The notes beneath the pieces are model-generated. The model searched no databases. It was not told where the DNA came from and saw only the letters and a program-made list of their open reading frames with translations. Positions 33,184 through 44,000 of a stretch of 64,000 bases of DNA are shown here, one piece after another. How positions within the stretch are numbered: the stretch's first letter is position 1; every line of letters begins with the position of its first letter. Source of the DNA: Kondoa malvinella (lineage: Eukaryota > Basidiomycota > Agaricostilbomycetes > Agaricostilbales > Kondoaceae); the NCBI GenBank assembly GCA_039545315.1, contig BCIM01000003.1:1495866-1559865 (forward strand), read 5' to 3'. A program made the translations under genes and the position numbers.

Positions 33184-33709
33184 ATGGAGCAAGCAGCAAA
33201 GAACTGTCTGAAGTGCGGCAGAGTCATTAGTCAGTCGCAGAGGGGAGTGATCGACAAATGTACAGATTAGCTGATTCCGATCACTTTCAGCTTATCGCAA
33301 GAGTCTGGCGCGCAATTGGGATTCTGTCAAGTACATTGGCTCCATATCATGTTGAAACATGCTGAACCTGTGCAGATACTGCTCAGATCGTTGCAAGAAG
33401 GAGCGACTCAAACCCTTCGACCTGTCGATTGAGAAGACGATGCTGCAAATGTTAGCTGCTCGACCTACGCAGGCAACAATCAGCTGCGAAGAGGTACAAG
33501 AGACTTTCCCTGCCCCTTCTACCGAAGCTTCAACGCAAGAACAAGGAATGCAAGCTGCCCAAATGCGAGAACGGTTTCGTCAAGCAGCCAGACGACTGGC
33601 CAATCAAGGGCAGATTGACGTAGTGCAGAATGGTCAGGTTGTTGAGCCGAGCTTTGCAAAGGGTGTGATGCAGCTTCGTCTGCGGGAAGGAGCGACGATA
33701 CCAGAGTGA
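33184..33709 (+). CDS. DUF2256-DUF3253 protein, putative zinc-binding
   Basis: Three exons. Exon 1 starts MEQAAKNCLKCGRVI; after an intron (about 33231-33291) YRKSLARNWDSVK follows, and after a second intron (about 33331-33375) YCSDRCKKERL. Together they form the DUF2256 pattern CxxC...W.SVKYCSxRC, a likely treble-clef zinc site with four Cys. The rest matches DUF3253: FDLSIEKTMLQMLAARP and a helical block RERFRQAARRLANQGQIDVVQNG ending KGVMQLRLRE, which looks like a winged helix. The fusion of both domains is known in bacteria and fungi; function unknown. The gene lies just after VTC4 in the same direction. Confidence 0.82.
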
Positions 33710-34020
33710 AGAGATTACGGACTGTTCGATTGCGAGGAAGACGAGTAGGAGATTTCGAGAGTCCAAGCGGTAGATGATCCGGAGACAGCCACAGCATAAG
33801 CGCAGCTGTATGTGAGCTGTTTGCTCTTGAGACCTCCGGACTGAATACATACACAGACACCGCAAAGGCGAGAAAGCCAAGATGCGTCAATATGAACAAA
33901 AGAATGTAGAGAGAAGACGCAGCCAGCCGTAACACGAAGGAGAATCAGAAGAGGAGTATGTACTAGACAGATAAGAAGCGTCGAAAGTAACGAAACATAT
34001 GCAATCAATACTGTACAAAC
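33710..34020. other. Convergent intergenic region
   Basis: About 310 bases between the ends of two converging genes. It should hold both 3-prime UTRs. The minus-strand frames crossing it are antisense shadows. Confidence 0.4.
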
Positions 34021-34940
34021 CTACTTATGACCGGAACCTATCCGCGCTAGACTGTCTTCGCTACTTTCTTGCTCTTCTATAGCATCTGATTGCGTTATCT
34101 GTCATGGTAGAAGATAGCTAAGCAAAAATAAGCTAAAACGAAAGAACCACTGACTGATCTGAGCACGGCTTTCTTGCTAGACTCTTGCATCTCGCCCGCG
34201 ATGATGAGCTCATCTAGTATCTGTGATCCGGCATGAGCTGAGCGGTCGTTTCACAAACGCTGGACCTGCTCCGTATGCTTTCTGAAAGTTGAAGATGCTG
34301 CAAGACGTCTAAGCATGCGACCTGCCTATGTCACAGCTGATTACTCACAGATCCAGTTCGCACACCTGTGGAGTGAAATCTCGGTGAGCTAAAGTCAGCA
34401 CATATCACAAACTCAATCTCACATTTCCAAAGTATCGGTCCAGCACCTATGACTATACTTCAGTATCGCGCTGCAGCCACCAGCACATGAAAGTACCTCT
34501 ACATAGCGATGTATGATTTCCAGGGTGACCAGTTCATTGTCGGAAGCTCCAATGCCCGTCACGAAGAATAGACTGGCATATCGCCTGTACACGACCTTTG
34601 AGTCTGTCCAATTTGGGCTACGACTGAGCTACTTCGCAGCACAGTAGAGCCAGACGGACCTTTGTATTCGAGAAAGTTACACATGCGCGTTCGACGAGCC
34701 AACACCAATTGTGTGACATCTTTGACAATCTTGGTCTTTTGCTTTGCTGGTATAGTAACAAACCATTTCGCGAGCCGCACTTTTCTGTCAGATACCGACT
34801 TGCATAAGCTTGCCATCGAGCTTTCGGGGCTGTTTGCTCACCCCTGCCGCGAGACGAGCAAGACGTATTCAATCTGCGCAGAGGGAAGATGTCAGCTGCT
34901 GTATCTGATGCTAGGCGTGCTGAGGTGCGCGCACCGCCAT
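34021..34940 (-). CDS. APS1: AP-1 clathrin adaptor complex sigma subunit
   Basis: The sigma subunit stabilises the AP-1 core at the trans-Golgi and endosomes and helps bind dileucine sorting signals. The gene is cut into at least eight small exons. Exon 1 codes only for Met-Ala (34935-34940), then a 60-nt intron leads to [18 protein letters not shown], which itself spans a second intron. [32 protein letters not shown]-like [19 protein letters not shown] and [11 protein letters not shown] follow, then [40 protein letters not shown] and a C-terminus [21 protein letters not shown] ending at 34021 (quoted in parts). The MAI start and the LARIG end resemble AP-1 rather than AP-2 or AP-3 sigma. Next to VPS26, another endosomal sorting protein. 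Confidence 0.88.
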
Positions 34941-35073
34941 ACTGCGTATCTCTCAGACGAGATCTATGGCTGCTGAAGCGCAAGAGCGCGACAGCACGCA
35001 AACGACGCTGCTACTGCAAGGACGGCCTCTGACTGATGATACACTGCATCCCCCATCTATACTCCCAATAGTA

Positions 35074-36354
35074 CTAGTCCTGATTGCGAAAGATGGTAAT
35101 CTCCTGCTGCTTGAAATACCGCCTGCTCTCCTCGTCAATCAAAACCAAATTCAAGTAATACCTCGTGCTGAACTTCTTGTTGACGTCTCTAAAGGTTGGT
35201 GTGAGTTCAAAGCCACCCAAGAACAGTCTGATGGGAATCGTTTCGCCGCGAACTGGTGCACCGTCCATGATTTCAAACTTGGTGATGGTTTCCGATTCGT
35301 TGTATTGATTCGGCGCTGCCCAGACGCAGTGTCAGAGCAATAGCGTAAACTTTTGAGCAGAGGAGACTACCTGATCCTGTTGTTTCTCTTCGGATGATCG
35401 ACAGCTCCATATGCTTGATCTTGATCCGCACGAGCAGAAAGTAGATCTTGCCCACTATCACGTCTTTGAGGTGGTATCTAGCACACGGTATTGTGTTCAG
35501 CTCAGGCACACGCACAAGTAGCCCGTAGGCAGCCTACTTTGACTTGTTGTACTCGAATTCGATATGCAAACAGTCTTCAATGCCGACTTCCATCTTGATA
35601 GAGTTGTTTGAGTCTGGCGGCATGCGATATGAGTGTACCCAGAGGTCTTTCTCTTTGATCACGTCTGCTATCCGCCTTGATATCGTTACACGGATGAAAT
35701 ACCTGTGCACATCATTGAACATGAAACATGTCACAGGTCAAATGGACTTGATGCAAACCTCAGCTTGACATTGATGCCATGATACGACTCGTACTGCTTC
35801 TCGACGTTCTTGAATTCAAAATCGAAGGTTTGAGCGGCTCGTAGCTCGCCAGGCGCAGCAAGTTCTTGTTGTAAGGATAAGAATTCATAGTGGTTACCTC
35901 TGTCGTAGAATAGTTCTGATATGTGCATAACATGATCAGACTGCACTCGGAAGCAGTTGACGCTGGGAGCTCGACTGACCAATAGAGCCAACGAATTCAA
36001 TCTTGATGCCTACAACACGAGCGCAAGGATTGAGTATAAGCCTCATTGCGGAGCGGCCAGTGCGGCAGCGCACCATCATGTTTGAGCGCCTTTGCTCCTG
36101 GAACTCTGCACGAGCTTGTTGTCTCAGCGCCAATCAAGCAGGCTAGTACCAGGGGCCTACCTGACTACAGCAGTACCCGACACGGTCTCGCCATCATAGT
36201 ATATCGGCACGCTGTCCTTTCTCCCGCTCGCATCCTCTTTGCCAGATGCAGCGTCACTCAATTTCACTTCAACGTGTTTTCTTTCTTCTTCGTTGCTCAG
36301 GTTAATGTCTACGTTGGCTGATGGCCCGCCTAGAGCAGAGAATAGCGATGCCAT
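35074..36354 (-). CDS. VPS26: Retromer subunit Vps26
   Basis: Vps26 has an arrestin-like fold and, with Vps35 and Vps29, retrieves receptors from endosomes to the Golgi. It starts MASLFSALGGPSANVDINLS (36354) with EVKLSDA and DSVPIYYDGETVSGTAVVR. Later exons give GIKIEFVGSI, IELFYDRGNHYEFLSLQQEL, FDFEFKNVEKQYESYHGINV, KLRYFIRVTISRR and DLWVHSYRMPPDSNNSIKME. They continue with [60 protein letters not shown] and RLFLGGFELTPTFRDVNKKF, and end in FKQQEITIFRNQD-stop at 35074. These are the family blocks in full order, at normal length (about 300 residues). About five introns. Confidence 0.95.
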
Positions 36355-37401
36355 AGCATGTCACAGATTGAAGGCGAACCGCGCCTCGCTTGATGCACAA
36401 ACTGCTTAGTCAGCAGAGCGCAAACGTTCTATGTACTTTGCATGTCTACAAGGCTAATGCTGTTACTCTATGTCTGCCTGTCCTTCTGCTCCCAGCCGTG
36501 TTCAAGTTGCGACAGCGAAAACACTCAAGGTTGCCAACCTTTCCTTGCCCTTGTCAAACTTTTCATTTGGGTGCTTCCCACAAGCTGCAGAAGAGCCTGC
36601 TGCCGTGTGGAATCGCAAGCTGCAGCGCGCCTCTATAGGCACACATCCGCTGTGGCCCAATTGCCAAAGACAAACATGTGGAAAACAGAAGGAAAGGAAG
36701 CATCGACCTTTCACACCAACCCCGACAAAGCTGGAGGCTTGTACTTGCAAGATCACATGACTAGAGGTTGCGCGAATTGGCAAGAGCTCGTTCAATCTCC
36801 AAGCCGATGCAAGAACGGCAATAGGATTTGCGCAAAGCTGAAGAGTTACACAACAGAGAGTGACAAGAACAGTAACAAGACCAGAAGGATTCAGAAAGAA
36901 TTGTCCGCTCATCTGGTGACTTGCAACGCGTAATTTGGTGTCGCATGCTGCTCGCGGCAGAACAAATTTGCGTATCCGCGCGCGGTCTAGTCGCGCTGCA
37001 ACTACCTCGCAAAGCCTATATGGAGCGCACCAACGACACAAGAGGCAAGAGGCTGGCCAGTCTCTGCACCATCAGTCGAAAGCCGGCGGACGGACAATAG
37101 CGGCGCGGAGGGTTTAGGAACCGATCACAAGCATTTCACGTGGCTATCGGTATTTACAAGCTCGCTGGTGGACAGACCTTATAGCAAAGCAACCAAAAAT
37201 CAGGTCGGGCATTTGACATTTGAATTCAGTTTGAGGTATGTGCACAAGTCTACCAATTCCGCTTTCAATAAAGACCTAATCTTTTTTAGGGCATTCCGGG
37301 GCAGAGACAACAAATCGTTTGAATCTCGACTCGCGCCATCTTGGCAAGGAATCCCTGTCCGGGTAACTCTTTCTTTCCCATCCCATCCTCGTCTCACAAA
37401 A
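36355..37401. other. Long divergent intergenic region
   Basis: About 1.05 kb between VPS26 and the first amino-acid permease. Overlapping open frames on both strands (36442-36933 plus; 36502-37041 minus) have no ATG start in the minus case and no recognisable domain. It most likely holds the permease promoter; a short TTTGCGCAAA palindrome lies near 36828. No tRNA seen. Confidence 0.4.
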
Positions 37402-40217
37402 ATGGCGACCGAAGTGGATGAGAAGCAGCCTTACAGATGGTGGAAACCAAACCAGCTGGAGAAGAACGAGATAGACAAAGGTTCATCATCAAATCCACAC
37501 ACTCAGTCAATTACTTGGATGCTGATTGGTCCATTGCTCCAGTCGATGATGTCGCCTCGCTACATGACATCGACTCTGTTGAAGGCATGACGAACCACCG
37601 TCGCCTGACTGGTCGCATGATTCAGTTGTTGAGCATTGCTGGTCTGTTTTCACATTTTGCCGACTCTGCCCAATGCTCAGTATGGAACAGGTACTGTTGG
37701 TGCTGCACTTTTTGTCGCTATTGGATCTTCCCTACGAGTTGGTGGACCTCTCGGTCTACTTTTAGGTAAAACCCCCAGAGTCTCTTTGATCAACAAGGTC
37801 TAACTCCACTGTGACCCTCTAACAGGTTTCATTATCTGGGTGTCTGTAATCTTCTGTACCGCGAAATGCCAGATTGAAATGGTCACGCTGTTGTGAGTCG
37901 GTATATTGCGTGAATAGACAGCGGCTGATTTGCGTGTAGACCTATCGATGGTTCTTTCATTCGGTTCGCTGGTCGTTTTGTCGATGAAGCATATGGGATG
38001 GCGACTGGATACAACTACTTTATTGTATGTCTCCTCTCAAGCGAGTGTATTGACCCTCGTGAATGCCTTTTTCTATGCAGAGTCAAGTAGGTCTACCATG
38101 CCGAGCGTGCATGCTTGAAGTCTCACCAATATATTTTCATAGGCCGCTCTGATCTGCTTTGAGATCAACATCTTCAACGTCGTTGTCTCTTACTGGAAGG
38201 ACGACCTCAGCCCGGCTATCTTGATTGGAGTGCTCTGCTTTGTCTACTTTGTGCTGAACATTTGGTCGGTCGCCTGGTTTGGTGAAGCAGAGTTCTGGTA
38301 AGTTTACCATAAGGCATCCGATCGGTTGCTGATATAGCATGAAGGTTTGCTCTGGGCAAAGTCATCCTCATCTTTGGTTTGATGTTCTTCACCATCATCA
38401 CCATGCTGGGCGGAAATCCTCAAGGTGATCGCTATGTAGGTCTTCTCTCACAGTTGGACTAGTCCTTAGGCTGACTTTGCTCAGGGATTCCGCTATTGGC
38501 GCGATCCTGGCACCTTTGCGCAATACCGACATGACGGCGCTCTTGGTCGCTTCGAAGGCTTTGTTCAATGTGTTATTGGCGGTATGTGATGGGAGAGAGT
38601 AAAAATAGCACACTGATTTACTTTCTCAGCTGCTTTCATCATTGCTGGACCCGAATACATCTCAATGGTTGCCGGAGAAGCTAAGAACCCTCGCAAGGTG
38701 AGCATTCTACACCACTTACCATTGACTGCCACTCACTTAGAGCCACTCAGGTTATGCCGTCAGTGACCATATTTCGAAAGACTAGCCTAGCTGAGCAGTT
38801 TTCCACAGCCGAGCTTTTAACAGCATTATCTACCGTTTGGTCTTCTTCTTCATCGGTGGCGCTTTGTGTGTCGGCATTGTGACACCTTACAACTCGCCAG
38901 AGTAAGCCCTGATGTACTCCGTTCGATGATAACACTGAGCTCTTGATGACAGATTGAGCAAGCCACTCTTTCACAACCCACACATCCATACTAATTCAAA
39001 TGCTAGTCGGAGCCCTTGGCCCCAGTGCTGCGCGATCGCCATATGTCATCGCCATGAGACGAATGGGCATCACCGTTCTGCCTGATATCGTCAACGCTCT
39101 GATCTTGACAAGTAGTCAGTATTTTGCCTTAGTGTCGTGAAACTTCATACTGATCAGCACTACAGTCTTCTCTGCTGGTATGCGGCATCTGAAGTACCGT
39201 GGTGTACAGCTGACAGCCTTTTAGGTAACGCCTACATATTCGGAACGTCTCGATCTCTGTACGCTCTGGCTATCCGCGGCCAGGCACCTCGAGTCCTGAC
39301 CAAGCTCAATCGCAAGTAAGTCTGCGCGGGTCATGATAGTACACGAGCACTGCTGACTGTCGCGATCAGCGGTAACCCTTATCTTTGCGTTCTCGTGGCC
39401 AACGGTCTTTCCCTTCTCGCTTTCTTGTCGGTTAGCGCTGGTACTGCTAAGGTGCTGGACTGGTGGGTATCGCTTGTGACGGCCTCACAACTGCTCAACT
39501 GGATCGTGAGCTTTTTGTCCCTGAGTCTGGAATACTATTGACGATTGACGAAATCTGCTAGATCATGAGCTCGTAAGCATCAACCATGTGATCAGCTGTA
39601 TAACATTCTGATCTCTCGCAGTACATGGATACGGTTCAATCACGCCATGAAGGTGCAAGGCCTGTCCAGACACGAATTCTTGCCCTATCGTTCTCGGCTG
39701 CAGCCTTTGTATGTCTATCGGGTCTGCGTATGTTCTGCTCTGACCAATGTCTCCAGCGCGGCCTGGTATGCTTTAATTATGTCAATCATCGTGCTCGCGT
39801 ATGTAAAGCCTCCGGATGATTTCGACCCTCTGACTGAAGTTCTGTCCGCAATGCAGCATCAGTGGATACACCGTCTTCCTACCTGGCAACTGGGCAACGG
39901 ACCAGTTCATCTTCTCGTGCGATGTCTCTCATTCGTCGGAGTGCGGTTGGCTAACTCTTTCATAGTTACGGCATGATATTCATCTTTATAGTTCTTGCTG
40001 GAGGTTGGAAAGTCATCAAGCGGACGAAGTTCCAGAGGGGACACGAAGTTGATCTTACCAGTGTAAGGCCAAATCGCTTTTGATTCGCGTTTGCTAATGT
40101 CTATGCTTTTTTGAAAAGGGTCTCGAAGCGATAGAAGCTTACACTCAAGCTTACGAGCAAGAGCAGTCCACTCGCAAGCGCGGAGTTGGTACTAGGATCG
40201 CTGATGCCATCTTCTAA
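37402..40217 (+). CDS. Amino-acid permease (APC superfamily), copy 1 of a tandem pair
   Basis: A 12-TM proton-coupled amino-acid importer of the fungal YAT type, probably at the plasma membrane. The start MATEVDEKQPYRWWKP is shared with the next gene. After the N-terminal intron it reads SVEGMTNHRRLTGRMIQLLS, then GAALFVAIGSSLRVGGPLGL, LPIDGSFIRFAGRFVDEAYG and WSVAWFGEAEFWF. Next come GKVILIFGLMFFTIITMLGG, RHDGALGRFEGFV, AAFIIAGPEYISMVAGEAKN and RAFNSIIYRLVFFFIGGALC, then SAARSPYVIAMRRMGITVLP, GTSRSLYALAIRGQAPRV, LLNWIIMSSTWIRFNHAMK and GLEAIEAYTQAYEQEQ, ending ADAIF at 40217. Around fourteen short introns explain why no single reading frame covers it. GSFIRFAGRFVD resembles dicarboxylic amino-acid permease Dip5; substrate uncertain. 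Confidence 0.88.
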
Positions 40218-41106
40218 AGAAGCATTTGTGTTCTGCTTCTTAAGATGGGTCACTCTGTCGTGTCTTAGACTTATAGAAGTGTGCTTTAGGTATGGGTTCT
40301 GTGTGTTATGTATTGCTCTATGCTCTTATACACGCAGCTGCTGAGACTTTTCTGATGTCACTGCGAGTCACTTTGCGAGATTGGCTCGTGACGTCTTCTT
40401 TTGTTCCTACACTGCGACTTGTACATTGCATTCACCTTGTGTGCTAGCGCGGCTACTTTACCAGGCTCAGCAACACTACGAAATGTCCTCACTGCACGCT
40501 GGTCCTGCAGAATGGTCCGAGCAAATTGCTGCAATCTCTGTTGAGCTCACGCTCTGTTTCCTTTTGCTTTCTTTGGCTCCTCTTTACTCAGATAGCGTCT
40601 GTAGCCCTTTCTTGTTGTCAATCAGCTCCGCATCATGGTCTTATCGTGTCGTCTGCTATGCAAATGTTTACCGAGGCTAGATCAAACGTGAAGAGGTAAA
40701 CTCTCATTATCGGATTATCGGAACAACTGGTGCCAGGCAAATACGCAGTCTCGCTGCCCAAGCTTCGCCGTGTGCATGCCATGAAGACGCGCAGAAGTTC
40801 TTAATGACGTGTCTTGCGTTCCTGTTTCGTTCTTTGAACCGTGGATCAATCCACTAGTATTCACTCCTTCTTGGTACCCTCCTCTTCCCTTGCTCTCGTC
40901 TATCACTTTCTTGGTCGGTTATCATTCACATGTTCAGTCGGTGATCTACCCAGATTTTTTGCACGGATAAATATGCTTAGTCCGGGCTAGGCACAAATCC
41001 CCCGCGTGCTTTGGTTTTCCGCCCGGCACAGGAAAAATTCAAAGTTGCGTACTTTCGCAAAACAGCCTGATCAGCTAACTCTCAAGCAACTACCAACCAC
41101 AACAAA
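40218..41106. other. Spacer between tandem permease genes
   Basis: About 890 bases: 3-prime UTR of copy 1 and promoter of copy 2. The frame at 40381-40680 lacks recognisable content. The stretch 41035-41060 has an imperfect GCG-rich palindrome-like element (TTGCGTACTTTCGCAA) some 50 bases before the start of copy 2. Confidence 0.4.
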
Positions 41107-43862
41107 ATGGCGACTGAAGTAGATGAGAAAGCACCTTTCCAATGGTGGAAGTCCGCTGGCGCCAACGCAAATGACAAAGGTAAGACCATCCGCACTTTAT
41201 TCGGACATACAGAAGGTTGAAAAAGCAATCGATTGTAAATTACAGTCGACTTGGATGATGATGCCTACTCAGTGGAAGCCATGACCAATCACAGGCGGCT
41301 CTCTGGACGCCAGATTCAACTTCTCAGTATTGCAGGTATGAAGGGCCGCTGCAAATTGATCGTCAAAAATGCTCAGAATGACTGCAGGGACTGTTGGAGC
41401 TGCACTCTTTGTTGCTATTGGTTCCTCGCTGGCAAATGCTGGACCTCTAGGTCTCTTATTGGGTGAGTATTGCTCGGCTATCAGTCATGTCGAGACGAGC
41501 TGATGTTGATCCCGTCTAGGAATCATTACTTGGGCCTCAGTCATTTTCTGCGTTGCGCAATGTCAAGTCGAAGTTGTTACTTTGCAGTAAGTCATATGAT
41601 GCCAAGCGCCTGTCCACTGCCAACATAATTGTAGCCCGATCGATGGATCCTTCATTCGTTTGGCTGGCCGGTTCGTAGATGAGGCATTTGGTTTCGCTGC
41701 AGGATACAACTATCTTTTGGTAAGATATTTGCTTGTTCGGATGTTCCGGCTGACGAGCTGTCTGTTTCCACCACAGTTCCAGGGAGCTTTGGTATGCTTT
41801 GATGTCAGCATTTTCACCGTAGTTATTGGATATTGGCAAGAACTCAACCCAGCCATCCTGATCAGCGTCTTGATCTTCACCTTCTTTGCTATCAATGTGT
41901 GGTCCGTCCGTTGGTTCGGCGAGGCTGAATTCTGGTCAGTCGCTTTTGCCCGCGCGTATTCGCATAGCTGACTTCCGTGTAGGTTTGCACTTGGCAAAGT
42001 CAGTAACCTGACCTGTTTTTACGTCCACGCTGAATTTGACACAGGTCATCCTGATCTTGGGAATGATGGGTTTTACAATCGTGACTATGCTGGGAGGCAA
42101 TCCTCAAGGAGACAGATATGTTCGTACTACTAAGACAAGCCATTCAAAAGACTCAAATTTTGCTGCCACGACCATAGGGCTTCAGATATTGGCAGGACCC
42201 AGGTCTATTCAATCAGTACCGACATGATGGTGCCCTAGGTCGCTTCGAGGGCTATGTACAGGCAGTCATTGGATGTAGGCGTCGAAGCTCACCACATGCA
42301 GACAGCGCTGACATGGGAACTCTAGCTGCTTTCATTATCGCTGGACCAGAGTACATCTCCATGGTCGCAGGCGAAGCTATTGACCCGCGCAAGAACATGC
42401 CGTAAGCAGTTTGCCTCACAGAGCTTGCGGAACTCTTCTCATCCGTGTTGAACAGTCGCGCTTTCAACAACATTGTCTACCGATTAGTGTTCTTCTTCAT
42501 TGGAGGTGCACTCTGCATCGGTATCGTGGTTCCCTATACCTCTCCGCTGTATGTTTCAATTGCGTCTCGCTAAGTGCAAAAGCTAACGTTTATACAGTCT
42601 GAGTGAGTCTCATACTAACTCTACCACTCAGCTGTCTGACAGCGATGCTAGTCGCTGAGGGTGGCCCAACTGCGAGTCGCTCGCCATACGTCATTGCTAT
42701 GGGTCGCATGGGTATCACTGTCCTACCCGACATCGTAAGTCCAACCTAGTGACAAGGACAAAGCGAGGCTTACTCTCTTCCTACTACAGGTCAACGCTTT
42801 GATTGCCTCAAGTAGTGAGTGGTGCAAACCTTCCCAGTGTCAGCATGTCGCTAAATTTGTTGCCTGTCAGTTTACTCTGCGGCAAACGCATACATTTACG
42901 GCTCATCAAGATCGCTCTACGCCATGGCTATCCGAGGGCATGCACCGGCTGTCCTGACTAAGCTGAACCGCAAGTGAGTACAATTGCATGCGCATTGATC
43001 AAAGCTCACTGCTGTGATTACAGCGGCAACCCTTACCTTTGCGTATGTGTTTCAAGCGCAATGTCTCTACTCTCCTATCTGTCAGGTCAGTGGGAGAGCT
43101 CAGCCGTTTTCTTTGTATTGAATAACCCGTGCAGTGTCTGCCGGCACTAACCGTGTGCTGAATTGGTGGATTTCGTTGGTCACTGCCTCGCAACTGTTGA
43201 ATTGGATCGTGAGCTGCACAATCTCTCTGAATTCACTTTCCTAACCCACTGCTTCGACAGATCATGGCTATGTTAGTTATGCGTGGCACGGAAGTAGAGC
43301 ATTGCTGACAGCCTCTTCAGAACATGGCTACGGTTCGACAACGCGATGAAGAAACAACATCTGACTAGAGAAGACTTCTTGCCTTACCGGTCTCGATTCC
43401 AACCTTTGTGAGCGCAGTATTGCTTCTTCTGCTCATTGATTTACTGACGGCCATCTGTAGTGCTGCTTGGTACTCGCTTGTCATGGCCATCATAGTACTT
43501 GCTATCAGCGGATATGGTGTCTTCCTGCCTGGTCAATGGGCACCCGAGGTCTTCGTCTTCAAGTACGGACTGATTTGACTTGTCCTCACCCAAACTAACG
43601 AATACATTGTCGCTAGCTACGGGTCGCTCTTCATTGTCATCTTCCTGACCATCGTATGGAAAGTTATCAAGCGTACAAAATGTAAGCACGGTTGTTGAGC
43701 TGCCAAGATTGTCGGCTGACTCTCTGTAAAGTCCAACGCGGCGAAGAAGTCGATCTTACAAGCGGCTTGGAGGCCATCGAGGCATACACGCAGGCTTACG
43801 AAAATGCCCAGATCGGCATCAAGCTCAACTGGTTCCAGAGATCGCTGAATGCCATTTTCTGA
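41107..43862 (+). CDS. Amino-acid permease (APC superfamily), copy 2 of a tandem pair
   Basis: The N-terminus MATEVDEKAPFQWWKS nearly repeats that of copy 1. The same chain follows: AYSVEAMTNHRRLSGRQIQL, GAALFVAIGSSLANAGPLGL, GIITWASVIFCVAQCQVEVV, PIDGSFIRLAGRFVDEAFGF, WSVRWFGEAEFWF, MMGFTIVTMLGGNPQGDRY, YRHDGALGRFEGYVQAVIG, AGPEYISMVAGEAIDPRKNM, RLVFFFIGGALCIGIVVPYT and SRSPYVIAMGRMGITVLPDI. It continues with YGSSRSLYAMAIRGHAPAV, LNWWISLVTASQLLNWI and GYGVFLPGQWAPEVFVFKY, and ends LNAIF at 43862. Introns occupy the same places as in copy 1 where I could compare them. The two differ mainly in the N-terminal loop and the external loop before SRSPYVIA. No stop or frameshift was seen. Confidence 0.88.
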
Positions 43863-44000
43863 TTATATCACAATTTTAGAGGTTCAGACTTTGTAGATTC
43901 GTCCAATGTATCATATGCAAAAAGGAGACAGCGACCTGTTGTGTGGACTTTCGATTTGGTCCCAAAAGTGAGCGTCATCCCTCATATTGCAATCAAGCTT

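Noticed and set aside
36442..37041. Overlapping 163- and 179-residue frames on both strands
   Set aside because: The minus frame starts at a non-ATG codon, neither shows a domain, and long open frames on both strands point to base composition.
37402..40217. First amino-acid permease as a decayed copy, since it appears only as short frames
   Set aside because: All interruptions fall at introns; joined exons give an unbroken 12-TM protein that parallels copy 2.
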